NCBI RefSeq assembly: GCF_014230465.1
Contig: NZ_JAAXCY010000007.1
Span: 367,189-431,188 of the forward strand
Direction of reading: 5' to 3'
From: Pseudomonas cremoris
GTDB taxonomy: Bacteria > Pseudomonadota > Gammaproteobacteria > Pseudomonadales > Pseudomonadaceae
Length of the DNA: 64,000 bases
Below the pieces are notes generated by a model. The model was given only the letters and a program-made list of their open reading frames with translations. It was not told the origin of the DNA and made no database searches. The translations under genes were made by a program, and so were the position numbers. Of this stretch, positions 1-8,484 are shown piece after piece (position 1 is the stretch's first letter; every line of letters starts with the position of its first letter).

Positions 1-47
1 TCAATGGGTAAGTTTGGACCCGTGTCGTTTATCGTCCAAAGAGGTCG

Positions 48-812
48 TTAAGCGCCTTGTTGCGGTTTCATCAAGCCACACTTGACGTCCTGAAGTTCCT
101 CGGTCGAGCCCAGATTCCATTCCCTCAACGCCAGGTGGGTGGCGAGCAGCACAAAGCCGCCGTCGCCCAGCGGGGCCATCAGCAAACTGTAGCCGCGCAT
201 GGAATCGCCTTGTGCATCCACGTAGTCACGCAGCAGCGCCAGCGGGTCCTGCGTGTCTGCGTCTTGCGTCGACAGTCTGCGCGCCGTGTAGGTATGCCCG
301 TGCAGTTGGGCAGGCAACACTTGCCAGTGCTCGTCGAGGTGTGCGCCTGACTGATTGATCGCGGCAAACACCTCCGGGCGCAGGCAGGCGATGTGCACGT
401 GCAACTGGTTCTGGGAACGGCCATATCGGGAGTTGATCGCCACTGAAACAAAGCGGTCAGGTACGGGGGTGGAAAGGCCAGCGGACAACACGCTGCGGTA
501 CTTCCAGGCCAATGCCACGTAATGCGGCAGCCATGGCTTTCCCAGGGCCGGGTCTTCGATGCCGGTGACTTTGTCGGTGGGAATCAACAGGTCCTGCAGC
601 GGGCCGTTGCGGTCCTTGAGTAGCGTAAAGCCACGGTCCAGGTCCACGGCCAGGCAAGGGGCTGGATTGTGCTGCTGTTGCTGGTCGGGGACGCACTGCT
701 GGCTGACGATCTGCCACAGGACGTCGGGGTTGCCTCGCCACTGCAAGGCTGCAAGCATCAACCCGCCACAGAGCAAACCACCCGCGAGGGTGAAAACAGT
801 ACCGCGCCTCAT
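48..812 (-). CDS. cdh: CDP-diacylglycerol diphosphatase (Cdh family)
   Basis: Predicted 254-aa inner-membrane-anchored enzyme that hydrolyses CDP-diacylglycerol to CMP and phosphatidate in phospholipid turnover. An N-terminal hydrophobic segment (residues about 6-22) follows Met-Arg-Arg, so the protein is probably anchored with its catalytic part in the periplasm. The HIT-like signature HVHIACLRP near residue 140 is the family's catalytic histidine motif. I chose the ATG at 812 because it begins directly before the hydrophobic segment; an in-frame upstream start at 905 would run into the neighbouring aldo/keto reductase gene (stop at 871). Gap to that upstream gene is 58 bp, so the two may be co-transcribed. 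Family assignment is good; the physiological role is from the family. Confidence 0.85.
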   Translation of the reverse strand: MRRGTVFTLAGGLLCGGLMLAALQWRGNPDVLWQIVSQQCVPDQQQQHNPAPCLAVDLDRGFTLLKDRNGPLQDLLIPTDKVTGIEDPALGKPWLPHYVALAWKYRSVLSAGLSTPVPDRFVSVAINSRYGRSQNQLHVHIACLRPEVFAAINQSGAHLDEHWQVLPAQLHGHTYTARRLSTQDADTQDPLALLRDYVDAQGDSMRGYSLLMAPLGDGGFVLLATHLALREWNLGSTEELQDVKCGLMKPQQGA

Positions 813-870
813 GCATGAACCTCGATGTACAGGGATGATGGTGTGAGCTGCCGACATCCCTGTCGCAGGG

Positions 871-1854
871 TTAACGCTCGGGTGGCGCCAGGAACTCGGG
901 GCCAACTGGGTCTTTAATCGTAGCGGCCAGAATACGGTCGATATGTGTCAGGTGATCGGGCGATAACCGCCAGCCAAACACCTCTTCAAAGCCGCGTAAC
1001 TGCTCGGGCCGGCGCGCGCCCCACAGGGCGATCGTCGGGCCTTGGTCGAGCACCCAGCGCAAAGCCAGGGCAAGCACCGATTTACCGTGGTACTCACGGG
1101 CATACACGTCCAGCGCAGCAACGGCCGCCAGGTACTGCTCGAAACACGGCGGCTTGAATTTCGGGTCCAGCGTGCGCACATCGTCACCGGCAAACCGCGT
1201 GGCGGCATGCATGCTGCCGCTGAGCAGCCCTCGGCACAAGGGGCCATAGGCCAGTACCACCAGGGAATGCAGCTTGGCGTACGGCAGAATGTCGCTGTCG
1301 ATGGCCCGTTCGAACAGGTTGTACGGCGGCTGCACGGTGGCCAGCGCCGTGTACTGGCTGAAACGATCCATTTGCGCGGTGGAATAGTTGCTCACCCCGA
1401 CCGCGAGGATCTTGCCTTCGGCACGCAGGCGCTCCAGCTCTTCGGCGGTTTCTTGCTGGGCCACCAAGGGGTCGGGCCAATGCACCTGGTACAGGTCGAT
1501 GTAGTCGGTTTCCAGGCGTTTGAGCGAGCCCTCGACCTCTTTGCGAATGCGCTGGGCCGTGGCGTTGCGTTGCACAGTCCCCGTGTCCCACTGCAACCCG
1601 GCCTTGGTGGAAATCACGGCCGAGTGACGCACGCCACGCAAGGCTTTGCCGATCAGTTCTTCGGACAGGCCAAAGCCATACACCGGCGCGGTGTCGATCA
1701 GATTGATGCCGATGGCCAGCGCATGGCGGATGGTCCGGCTGGACAGCTCGTCATCCGCGCCGCCCCACAAATGTCCGCCCATGGACCAGGTACCCAGTGC
1801 GATTCGCGAAACCGCCTTTTCGATACCCGCAATCCGGATGGTCTCGACGTACAT
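871..1854 (-). CDS. Aldo/keto reductase
   Basis: 327-aa NADPH-dependent oxidoreductase of the aldo/keto reductase superfamily. The catalytic tetrad can be read: Asp in NLIDTAPVYG with its Tyr five residues later (near 54-59), Lys in STKAG (near 84) and His in YQVHWPDP (near 125). The C-terminal region carries the usual cofactor-binding segment (ALRWVLDQGPTIALWGAR). Length is normal for the family. The gene is divergent from a LysR regulator at 1968, which is the likely controller; the 113-bp gap holds both promoters. Substrate cannot be told from sequence. Confidence 0.9.
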   Translation of the reverse strand: MYVETIRIAGIEKAVSRIALGTWSMGGHLWGGADDELSSRTIRHALAIGINLIDTAPVYGFGLSEELIGKALRGVRHSAVISTKAGLQWDTGTVQRNATAQRIRKEVEGSLKRLETDYIDLYQVHWPDPLVAQQETAEELERLRAEGKILAVGVSNYSTAQMDRFSQYTALATVQPPYNLFERAIDSDILPYAKLHSLVVLAYGPLCRGLLSGSMHAATRFAGDDVRTLDPKFKPPCFEQYLAAVAALDVYAREYHGKSVLALALRWVLDQGPTIALWGARRPEQLRGFEEVFGWRLSPDHLTHIDRILAATIKDPVGPEFLAPPER

Positions 1855-1967
1855 GAAAAAACACCCCTGCCCACGATAAAGCTTAGAAAAGCAATTACTC
1901 TAGATCATCCACGGTTGAATAGGGCTCAACGCCGCATGCAACCGAATGCCTACAAAAGAGACTTGAT

Positions 1968-2894
1968 ATGCCTGTTTTCAACCGTTCCGAGCTGGCTGAT
2001 CTCAATGTGTTCATGGCTATCATCCGGCGGCGCAGCTTCCGCCATGCCGCCCATGAGCTGGGAGTGACCACCTCGGCGTTAAGCCACACCATGCGCAACC
2101 TGGAAACGCGCCTGGGCGTGAAACTGCTCTACCGCAGCAGTCGCGCCGTGGAACCGACCGATGCCGGCACCTTGCTGGCAGAAAAACTCAGCCAAGGCTT
2201 CGCCACCATCAAGGATGGGCTCGACACCTTGGAGCTGTACCGCGAGGCGCCCATCGGGCGGTTGCGGCTTAACGTGCCGCGCGATGCGGCGGTATTGTTG
2301 CTGGCACCGATCCTGGGCGATTTCTGCGCCGCCTACCCGCAACTGCGCCTGGACCTGATCGTGCAGGACCAGATGGTCGACATCATCGCCGAAGGCTACG
2401 ACGCCGGTATCCGCTACGGGGCCACGGTGCCGCAGGACATGGTTGCCGTGCCGCTTACCGGCGCGCTGCGCTGGATTACCGTCGCCTCCCCCGCCTACCT
2501 TGCGCGCCGAGGCATCCCCCAAGCCCCCAAAGACCTGCAGCAACACTCCTGCATCCGCATGTACCTGGGCGACAAGACCGCCTACAAGTGGGAGTTGGGC
2601 AACGGCCCGCGCCAACAACGCCTCGACGTGCCCGGCCACTTCAGTGCGGCGGATACCGAAACCATCGTCAATGCGGCGTTGCAGGGTGTGGGAGTTGCGT
2701 ATTGCCTGTCCAACCGCGTGGAACAGGAGCTCAAGGACGGCCGACTGGTGGCGGTGCTGCCTGACTGGGCGTGCATCGGCGAGCCGCTGTGCATGTATTA
2801 CCCCAGCCGCCGGCAATCGCAACCGGGGTTGCGCCAATTGATGGACATGATCCGCATGAAAACCATCGGCACGCAGTTGATGGAGCCACATTGA
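1968..2894 (+). CDS. LysR-family transcriptional regulator
   Basis: 308-aa regulator with an N-terminal winged helix-turn-helix (residues about 8-67; RSFRHAAHELGVTTSALSHT) and a C-terminal periplasmic-binding-like effector domain. It belongs to the branch that usually regulates a divergent oxidoreductase gene, and here an aldo/keto reductase lies divergently at 871-1854. The start ATG follows an AAAGAG ribosome-binding sequence. Effector unknown. Confidence 0.92.
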   Translation: MPVFNRSELADLNVFMAIIRRRSFRHAAHELGVTTSALSHTMRNLETRLGVKLLYRSSRAVEPTDAGTLLAEKLSQGFATIKDGLDTLELYREAPIGRLRLNVPRDAAVLLLAPILGDFCAAYPQLRLDLIVQDQMVDIIAEGYDAGIRYGATVPQDMVAVPLTGALRWITVASPAYLARRGIPQAPKDLQQHSCIRMYLGDKTAYKWELGNGPRQQRLDVPGHFSAADTETIVNAALQGVGVAYCLSNRVEQELKDGRLVAVLPDWACIGEPLCMYYPSRRQSQPGLRQLMDMIRMKTIGTQLMEPH

Positions 2895-3053
2895 ACCTGC
2901 ATCGAGCCGGCGCCCTTAAGCCTGGATAGAGAGCAGCCAGGATCCCCACGATGACTCCTGCTGCTGGGCGTGGGCATCGGCCCTTGGGTGTGGACCTGTT
3001 GAGTTGGACATTAAGGGTTCCGCACGCTGCACGCTGGATGGAACACACCTCTT

Positions 3054-3266
3054 CTAACCGCCCTGGGTGTCGATGTCGGCATCCGTTTCAGTCTTGATCT
3101 CAGGCTCCGGCTTGAAGTCGGGGCTGTAGTCGTTTTCCCGAGCCTTGGGGTCGCTGGCCGGTTTTGGGTCTTTGGGTGCATCGGCGGCAGTACTTGGCGC
3201 CGGCTCACCGGCATCGATGGCGGGGTCATTGCGGTCGTTGGTATGGGGGTCGCCTTTTGTGCTCAT
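3054..3266 (-). CDS. Small acidic disordered protein, unknown function
   Basis: 70-aa protein rich in Asp, Glu, Pro, Lys and Ala with no hydrophobic core, signal peptide or recognised domain; likely intrinsically disordered (for example KPEPEIKTETDADIDTQGG at the end). It begins MSTKGDPHTNDRND and is preceded on its strand by an AGAGGTG-type ribosome-binding site. It stands alone between the LysR gene and the toxin-like gene. Similar short low-complexity ORFs are common in fluorescent pseudomonads, but I cannot assign a role. Confidence 0.6.
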   Translation of the reverse strand: MSTKGDPHTNDRNDPAIDAGEPAPSTAADAPKDPKPASDPKARENDYSPDFKPEPEIKTETDADIDTQGG

Positions 3267-3499
3267 GTGTCACCTCTTCGCTGTTCCTGAAAAACTCTTC
3301 CTGCGTCTAAGTAAGGTCTCGTGCAGAACGGTGAAGTTCCAATTATTCAGAAACCCTGATGGCCTGTACCGGCAATATCCAGCAACCGTGTGCGACCCCC
3401 AATATGGAATCAAGTGCGGCATTTCAGACACGCATCAGTAATAGGGAGAGATCAAACCTTCCGATTTGCCTATGAGCGTCACTGACGAGTGCCTGAACG

Positions 3500-6400
3500 A
3501 TGACGACCGCCAACCTTTCTCACACAGTTCAACAACTGCCCAACCCTCTTCCCAACTTAGCGCCCAAGCAGGCGAGACAACCGACCACGCCGCCAACCCA
3601 TGCCCTGTCGTCATCTGACGCCCCCGATAGCCAATTGGCGGCGGCCTATCGAACGGCCCTGCTCAAAACAACGGGCAACGCGGTCCATGACGCGCAGGTC
3701 GACGTTGTTGGGCTGCCTCCCAGAGCGCTCTTTTCCCAGTGCTGGTCGCTGTTAGGCCGCGCAATCCAAGGCTCGAAGTTCAGCCAGTGGATGACTCGAG
3801 CCGGCGTAGAGCCTGACTCGATGGTGATCACACCGGGAAAGGGGAGAGTTTCGTTCCGGCTTAAAGGTGATCCCAAGCAGGTTGTGCACACACTGGGCCG
3901 CCATAACCCGGAGTTTGCTGCCGCAAGTAGTGAAGTCATGGCAATCGCGAAAATCATCACGGCGGGCAACCCAGACGCGAGTTTGAAGCCGCCGTTAAGC
4001 CCACGGAGCAATCGTGCGCCGCTTGAAGTGGTAAGACACTTTCAAAGAGAGCCACAAACACCGACTCGCGCCGCCATAGCCGCTCGTACAGCGGAGCTAT
4101 CGCGCAACAATGCGTTTATCGAACTACCCATGCAGCGTCATGAAGCGTTGCACAGGAGCCGCAGTGAAACAGTGCTTGAACAGCACCATGCGGCCTTGGC
4201 TGATATCGATGGCCGATACCGAGTGGGTGGCAAGTTACGAGAGCTGTCTGAACATGTCGAGGCAACAGGCGCCAGTGTCGACATCGCCTCTGAGCTTACG
4301 AAGCGCAAAGTCAAAATACCCTTCGATAGCAGCTATCAACCGGACAATGCTGACACAACAAATCGTGTCAGCCTCAAGCAGTATCTGGATGACCACCAAC
4401 TGGACATCCCCACCCACCTGGAACAGCTGAACAACCTCGCCACCGCATTGATGACGGCCACCCCCCATGCGCCGGCAAACGGTAGTTATTCGGGAGCACT
4501 GGGGTGGCCTGCGCCTATCGACTCATCGGTTTTTCAGGCACTCCAGACGGCTATCAACCAAGGCAATGTTGGTGATAGCAACTTCGGCGCCTTCAAGAAC
4601 GTGCTTGAGTATTTGTTAGATAAACGGCCAGTTTCCGCGTCCGAAGCGCGCGACCCGCGCCACCTGATCGACAACCTGTTGAAGTCGCCCAAGGGCAAAG
4701 CGCTCGGCGCCGCCCTTCAAGCTCATTTCCAAGCACAGTCGATCAAGGGCTCCGCCAATGATTGGTTGCTGGCAAGCATGAGCCTGACAAAGGACGAAGC
4801 AATCCCCGCGGCTGTCGCAGGCTCGCGCACAGACATCGAGGGGTTTGCATTGATGTCCCCCGACAACGCAGGCAAGACCGCCTCAGCGGTTGTGGCGCAG
4901 TTGCACGTCGCGTTGCAATTGAAGGGCAAGGCCAGCACCGCTCAATCGGCCGCCCTTTATGCCACGTTGCTGCTGTCCAGCCGAGCCCCGGAGTTTCTGG
5001 TCAAGGACATACCGCCGGTGGTGGTCGTGGGCTCCCACGCCTGGGTCAGCTTTGTCACTGCCGTGGAACGTATCGAAGCGAATGCGCCGGGCGCGACTGC
5101 GACGATGAGCTATGCGCAAGTCATGCTTCACGCTGGCATCGCGCCCGTCACGGCGCAGGAACATCGAGTCGAATACCTTGCACAGAATGCGGCGCTCAAG
5201 CAGTGGGCGGTGATCAACGGCATGGGCCTGCCAGCGACCGACGACGCGATGCACGCCGTGCGCACTGCGTTCGATGCGCAGATTAAGGAACTGCGTGACG
5301 CTTCCAGCGTTTCGCTGACGTCGCCTCCTACGGTCAGGAACCTGGCACTCGAAGCGCTGAAAAAAGCGCTGCCAGCGATGGACCCAACACAGTTCGAAAA
5401 CAAGTGCATCACGTTGCAACCGGCCTACCGGACCTTTCCTGGCCCTTATTCGGTGCTGGACCTTTACGTGGACAGGCGCGCGTTATCCGCTGAGTTTCCA
5501 GGCCCGGCCCATGCCGTAGAACAATTCGGCCAGACACACCTGATGGCAGGCCTGCCCAGCCAGGCTATCTACGAGCATACGCAGCACGTCACCTCCAAAA
5601 AAAGTATATGGGTGTCTTCCTCGACTGCCGTCAATGTCAATGAGGTACTCAAAACGCTCAAGACACTCCCCGATATCGCCCAGCCATTCGACAGTGCGTT
5701 TTCAACCTTCGCCACAGACGTGGAGAAAGTCACCAAGACTCAAATCAAGCATCTGATTTCAACGCTACCGTTGGAGGACCGCCAGAATCTGGAATACGGC
5801 AAAATCACCGTTGCCAAGGAGATGGACCTGGCTAAGACCAACACCCAGCAGCCCAGGCGTTCGCGCACCGCTGAAGGCAGTGTGCTGGTCAAGACGCAGC
5901 GCAACGGTCAGGTCCACACCTACGAGATAAATCGTTTAAAGGGCGAAATCATCAGGCGCCGGGACTTGGGGGACTTCCCCACGGGAGAGCGAGACCTGGG
6001 CGGTCGTCACGCTTATAAAGCGTTTGAGATCATTACGCCTGACGGGGCGTATACCCCCGGCGTGAGCGATGAGCGCAATGCCGCCACGGGAATTGCCAAC
6101 AGTTTCAGCAGTGAACGAACCGCCTTTATCGCTGACGCAATCGTCAAGGACCTGGACTTGCCTGCGCTGAAGAAACAAGCCAAGGGGCTGACCACTTTTG
6201 ACACGGAGCGACCTACCCACGAAGCGGGGGTGGAGTTTGCCCTGAACCTGATCCCCCTTCGGTCATCGATCGTCAAGTTCCAAAAAGGTGATTTGGCCGA
6301 AGGCCTCAACGACCTGGGCATGGACATATTCGGCTTTCTGATCGGCGTGGGAACGGCGGCCAAAGCGGGCAAGGCCGCGATGACCGGAGCTTCCGCACTG

Positions 6401-6856
6401 GGCAAGGCTGCGCAGGTGGCGAAGATTATTGGCCGCACAGCCATTGGGAGCTTGAACCCCGTTAGCGGTATCGATGACCTTGCGCGTGGCGTATGGGCTG
6501 GCGCACGCAAGATGGCGGGTGCAGTGCACGAGGGCATCAACTATCTGCGCGGAGCCGCACGCCATGTGGATTTACTGGGTGTGATCAAACGGCACGACAT
6601 CGCACAGGGTACCTTCAAGTCCGCGCAGGGCATCAGTGAACGCAAGGCCATGGCTCAGTTCGATGAGACTTCCCAGCATTGGTACGCCTATGACGCGCAC
6701 GAAGCAGGCCTATGGAAAGCCACTGGAGAATTTCGTTGCCGAACACTCAAGCCCTGTTTCCAGCAACGCAAACAGCCTGCTGCATACGGGGTTGTCACAA
6801 GACAATGTGGTGAGCATGGGGGGGCGCATGAAGAACGTGAAGTTCATCGGCCCTGA
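3500..6856 (+). CDS. Large toxin/effector-like protein, main part of a frameshifted gene
   Basis: 1118-aa reading frame that is the N-terminal 1,065 residues or so of a larger protein. The N-terminus (1-60) is Pro/Thr/Ser-rich and has no Sec signal. Most of the body is alpha-helical and unrecognised. Residues about 910-1020 contain an amphipathic/hydrophobic stretch (NLIPLRSSIVKFQKGDLAEG, then DLGMDIFGFLIGVGTAAKAG) like the membrane-inserting region seen in large Pseudomonas dermonecrotic-toxin/DUF6543-type proteins; this is recalled family resemblance, not a search result. After about position 6695 the frame gives Cys-rich, unlikely sequence and stops at 6856, while good coding sequence continues in another frame to 7415. 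A weak ribosome-binding site precedes the ATG. No immunity or chaperone gene is obvious next to it. Confidence 0.75.
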   Translation: MTTANLSHTVQQLPNPLPNLAPKQARQPTTPPTHALSSSDAPDSQLAAAYRTALLKTTGNAVHDAQVDVVGLPPRALFSQCWSLLGRAIQGSKFSQWMTRAGVEPDSMVITPGKGRVSFRLKGDPKQVVHTLGRHNPEFAAASSEVMAIAKIITAGNPDASLKPPLSPRSNRAPLEVVRHFQREPQTPTRAAIAARTAELSRNNAFIELPMQRHEALHRSRSETVLEQHHAALADIDGRYRVGGKLRELSEHVEATGASVDIASELTKRKVKIPFDSSYQPDNADTTNRVSLKQYLDDHQLDIPTHLEQLNNLATALMTATPHAPANGSYSGALGWPAPIDSSVFQALQTAINQGNVGDSNFGAFKNVLEYLLDKRPVSASEARDPRHLIDNLLKSPKGKALGAALQAHFQAQSIKGSANDWLLASMSLTKDEAIPAAVAGSRTDIEGFALMSPDNAGKTASAVVAQLHVALQLKGKASTAQSAALYATLLLSSRAPEFLVKDIPPVVVVGSHAWVSFVTAVERIEANAPGATATMSYAQVMLHAGIAPVTAQEHRVEYLAQNAALKQWAVINGMGLPATDDAMHAVRTAFDAQIKELRDASSVSLTSPPTVRNLALEALKKALPAMDPTQFENKCITLQPAYRTFPGPYSVLDLYVDRRALSAEFPGPAHAVEQFGQTHLMAGLPSQAIYEHTQHVTSKKSIWVSSSTAVNVNEVLKTLKTLPDIAQPFDSAFSTFATDVEKVTKTQIKHLISTLPLEDRQNLEYGKITVAKEMDLAKTNTQQPRRSRTAEGSVLVKTQRNGQVHTYEINRLKGEIIRRRDLGDFPTGERDLGGRHAYKAFEIITPDGAYTPGVSDERNAATGIANSFSSERTAFIADAIVKDLDLPALKKQAKGLTTFDTERPTHEAGVEFALNLIPLRSSIVKFQKGDLAEGLNDLGMDIFGFLIGVGTAAKAGKAAMTGASALGKAAQVAKIIGRTAIGSLNPVSGIDDLARGVWAGARKMAGAVHEGINYLRGAARHVDLLGVIKRHDIAQGTFKSAQGISERKAMAQFDETSQHWYAYDAHEAGLWKATGEFRCRTLKPCFQQRKQPAAYGVVTRQCGEHGGAHEEREVHRP

Positions 6857-7415
6857 GATCCATACCTTCGAGGACACTTACAAAGGCACCAAACGCCTGA
6901 ATGTTACCGTGCATGGCGATGCCCCCAGGCCCGGAAACCTGTTTCTCTTCAACGGGACCAAGGCTTACATTGACGATGTGCCCTACGACGCCAAAGGCTT
7001 GCTGGCGCTATTGAAAAGTGAAGGTGTGTCGCCTGAGCAATTCGATAATGTCCGTCTGCTGGTGTGCTACGGCGCAAACGGTATCAGCAAGTCATTTGCC
7101 AAGGATTTCCAGAAACTCATCAAGCGCCCCGTCAAAGCCTTCGAGGGCGAAGTGATGCTCAACTACGGTTCGACAGCCGTTACGGCGGATCGCATGGAAG
7201 TGTTGAAGGAGACCGCCCGTATGTTTCCGAATGCCCAGTCGCAGCACATTCAACGGATGGCGGACTGGAGACTTCGCAAGGAATTCAAGGCTGGCGCTCC
7301 CCATGATGTGCTAAAGGAGCATGGCAAAAAAATCATCATCGACGTCACGCCCTTGGAAGGGCTGCCATCCTTCAAAACAGGCCGTATCAACTATCGCCCA
7401 CGCCATTACTCTTGA
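6636..7415 (+). pseudogene. Displaced C-terminal domain of the 3500 toxin-like gene (C80/CHAT-like fold candidate)
   Basis: This frame makes protein-like sequence only from about 6696 (KQAYGKPLENFVAEHSS...), continuing what the 3500 gene should encode. Junction YDA|RTKQAYGKPLENF is regained if one GC dinucleotide is restored in the GCGC run at 6695-6698, giving one 1,305-aa protein. The domain contains a beta-strand with His (LNVTVHGDAP) followed about 60 residues later by a strand with Cys (VRLLVCYGANG) and a helix (SFAKDFQKLI), the order of the His/Cys dyad in C80/CHAT-type cysteine peptidases and toxin-processing domains. Function is inference. Its end overlaps the convergent 45-aa gene by 10 bp. 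It is either a genuinely decayed gene or a sequencing error. Confidence 0.6.
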
Positions 7416-7543
7416 GGGTCCAGCTCCCCTGGCTCTGGCTCCTCGATCAGCGGTACCTCTGCATCGTCCATCAGCGATCCAGGGTCTTCATTGCCGGGAT
7501 CGTTGAGCTCTTCCTCCAGCTCTTCTTGCGCCGCACCTGACAT
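7406..7543 (-). CDS. Very acidic 45-aa protein
   Basis: 45-aa protein of Glu, Asp, Pro and Leu (MSGAAQEELEEELNDPGNE...), with no hydrophobic segment. The ATG at 7543 has a strong upstream AGGAGG on its strand, spaced 5-7 bases, which is the main support for it being translated. It lies 10 bp after the stop of the membrane protein gene 7554-8099 and probably shares its transcript; it overlaps the end of the toxin-like gene tail-to-tail. Too short for family assignment. Confidence 0.55.
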   Translation of the reverse strand: MSGAAQEELEEELNDPGNEDPGSLMDDAEVPLIEEPEPGELDPQE

Positions 7544-7553
7544 GACAACCTCC

Positions 7554-8099
7554 TCATGAACCCGGATTGTCCACCTGGATATAAAACGCGTACGCCCCCA
7601 GCAACAGCCAGAACACCATGAACAGCCACGGCGCACGCATTGAGAATAGCAGCGACTTGCGATAACCCTTGTGGGAAGACTCGGTCTCGCAGAACAGCGG
7701 CGAGTCATCGTAGGCCAGCCCCATCACCGGTTCACTACGCAGCAATTCGCTCTGTTTATAGTGCCAGTGGTCGATGATTTCGTACGCCGCGCGGATGCCG
7801 GGCCAGGCGTTCAGCGAGCTGAGAATGCCCAGCAGCACCAGGAACACCGGCACCACCATCGTGAACAGCTTGCCCCACTCCGGGTTCAAGTTGCCCATGC
7901 CAGACACAAAGGCGATCACCAGGAAGGATTGCGCCGTGAGGTAGGCATCGGTGCGGTTGGCCAGGATGGTGGTTTCGTATTGGATCTCACGGCGATAGAA
8001 GTCGAGGCGGTCTTTGGGCGAGCCGAAGATCTTCGCGTTATGTTCGCTGTGGTCGGTCAGGGCGGCCTCAGGGGTTTGGGGCGAGATGATTCTGGGCAC
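7554..8099 (-). CDS. Inner-membrane protein of unknown function
   Basis: 181-aa protein with three hydrophobic segments (TAQSFLVIAFVSGMG, LFTMVVPVFLVLLGILSS, and APWLFMVFWLLLGAYAFY), a charged N-terminal helix (PKDRLDFYRREIQYETTIL) and a cytoplasmic or periplasmic loop before the last helix. I placed the start at the GTG at 8099, which has GGAG eight bases upstream; a longer ATG frame from 8342 would translate the REP hairpin at 8185-8279 and is not credible. The architecture resembles small RipA/SLATT-like membrane proteins in outline, but I do not recognise the family. Confidence 0.65.
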   Translation of the reverse strand: MPRIISPQTPEAALTDHSEHNAKIFGSPKDRLDFYRREIQYETTILANRTDAYLTAQSFLVIAFVSGMGNLNPEWGKLFTMVVPVFLVLLGILSSLNAWPGIRAAYEIIDHWHYKQSELLRSEPVMGLAYDDSPLFCETESSHKGYRKSLLFSMRAPWLFMVFWLLLGAYAFYIQVDNPGS

Positions 8100-8184
8100 G
8101 GTGGTGCTCCACAGAAGGTCGAGTCCTGTTAGAAGAACCGGCGTTGCGTGAAGTTCAGTTAGTTTTCGCACCAATACGGAGCAT

Positions 8185-8279
8185 TGTAGTGAGCGGGCTT
8201 GCCCCGCGCTGGGCTGCGCAGCGGCCCCAAAAAACAGGAGCGCTACGCACTCCAGCGCGGGGCAAGCCCGCTCACTACA
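8185..8279. repeat. REP-type inverted repeat, family A
   Basis: About 95 bp with arms TGTAGTGAGCGGGCTTGCC and its complement at the two ends and a second inner stem. Same element recurs at 13982-14077 and 28390-28523. Here it lies between two divergently transcribed genes rather than at a gene end. Confidence 0.85.
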
Positions 8280-8484
8280 AAAATAGAGGTTTCGGCACAG
8301 GCATTGCTTTATCCATTCACCACTGCCCGCACACAGGAGCATTCGTTACCCCCCGACCCAGAGCCGACCCCATAAGAAAGTAAGGACCAGGCCCGTTGGC
8401 ACCCTCTGCCACGGCCTTATAAAAATGCGTTTTTTGAAACGGCAGTGCCACCCAAGCGTCCCTCGGCACTGACAAGGTACTGGA

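Noticed and set aside
6818..6824. Run of seven G as the site of the toxin frameshift
   Set aside because: Frame 0 already reads well from about 6696, so the shift must be earlier; the G run is read correctly in frame 0.
7554..8342. 262-aa version of the membrane protein
   Set aside because: Its first 80 residues are translated from the REP hairpin and a Cys-rich stretch; the GTG at 8099 with a ribosome-binding site is preferred.
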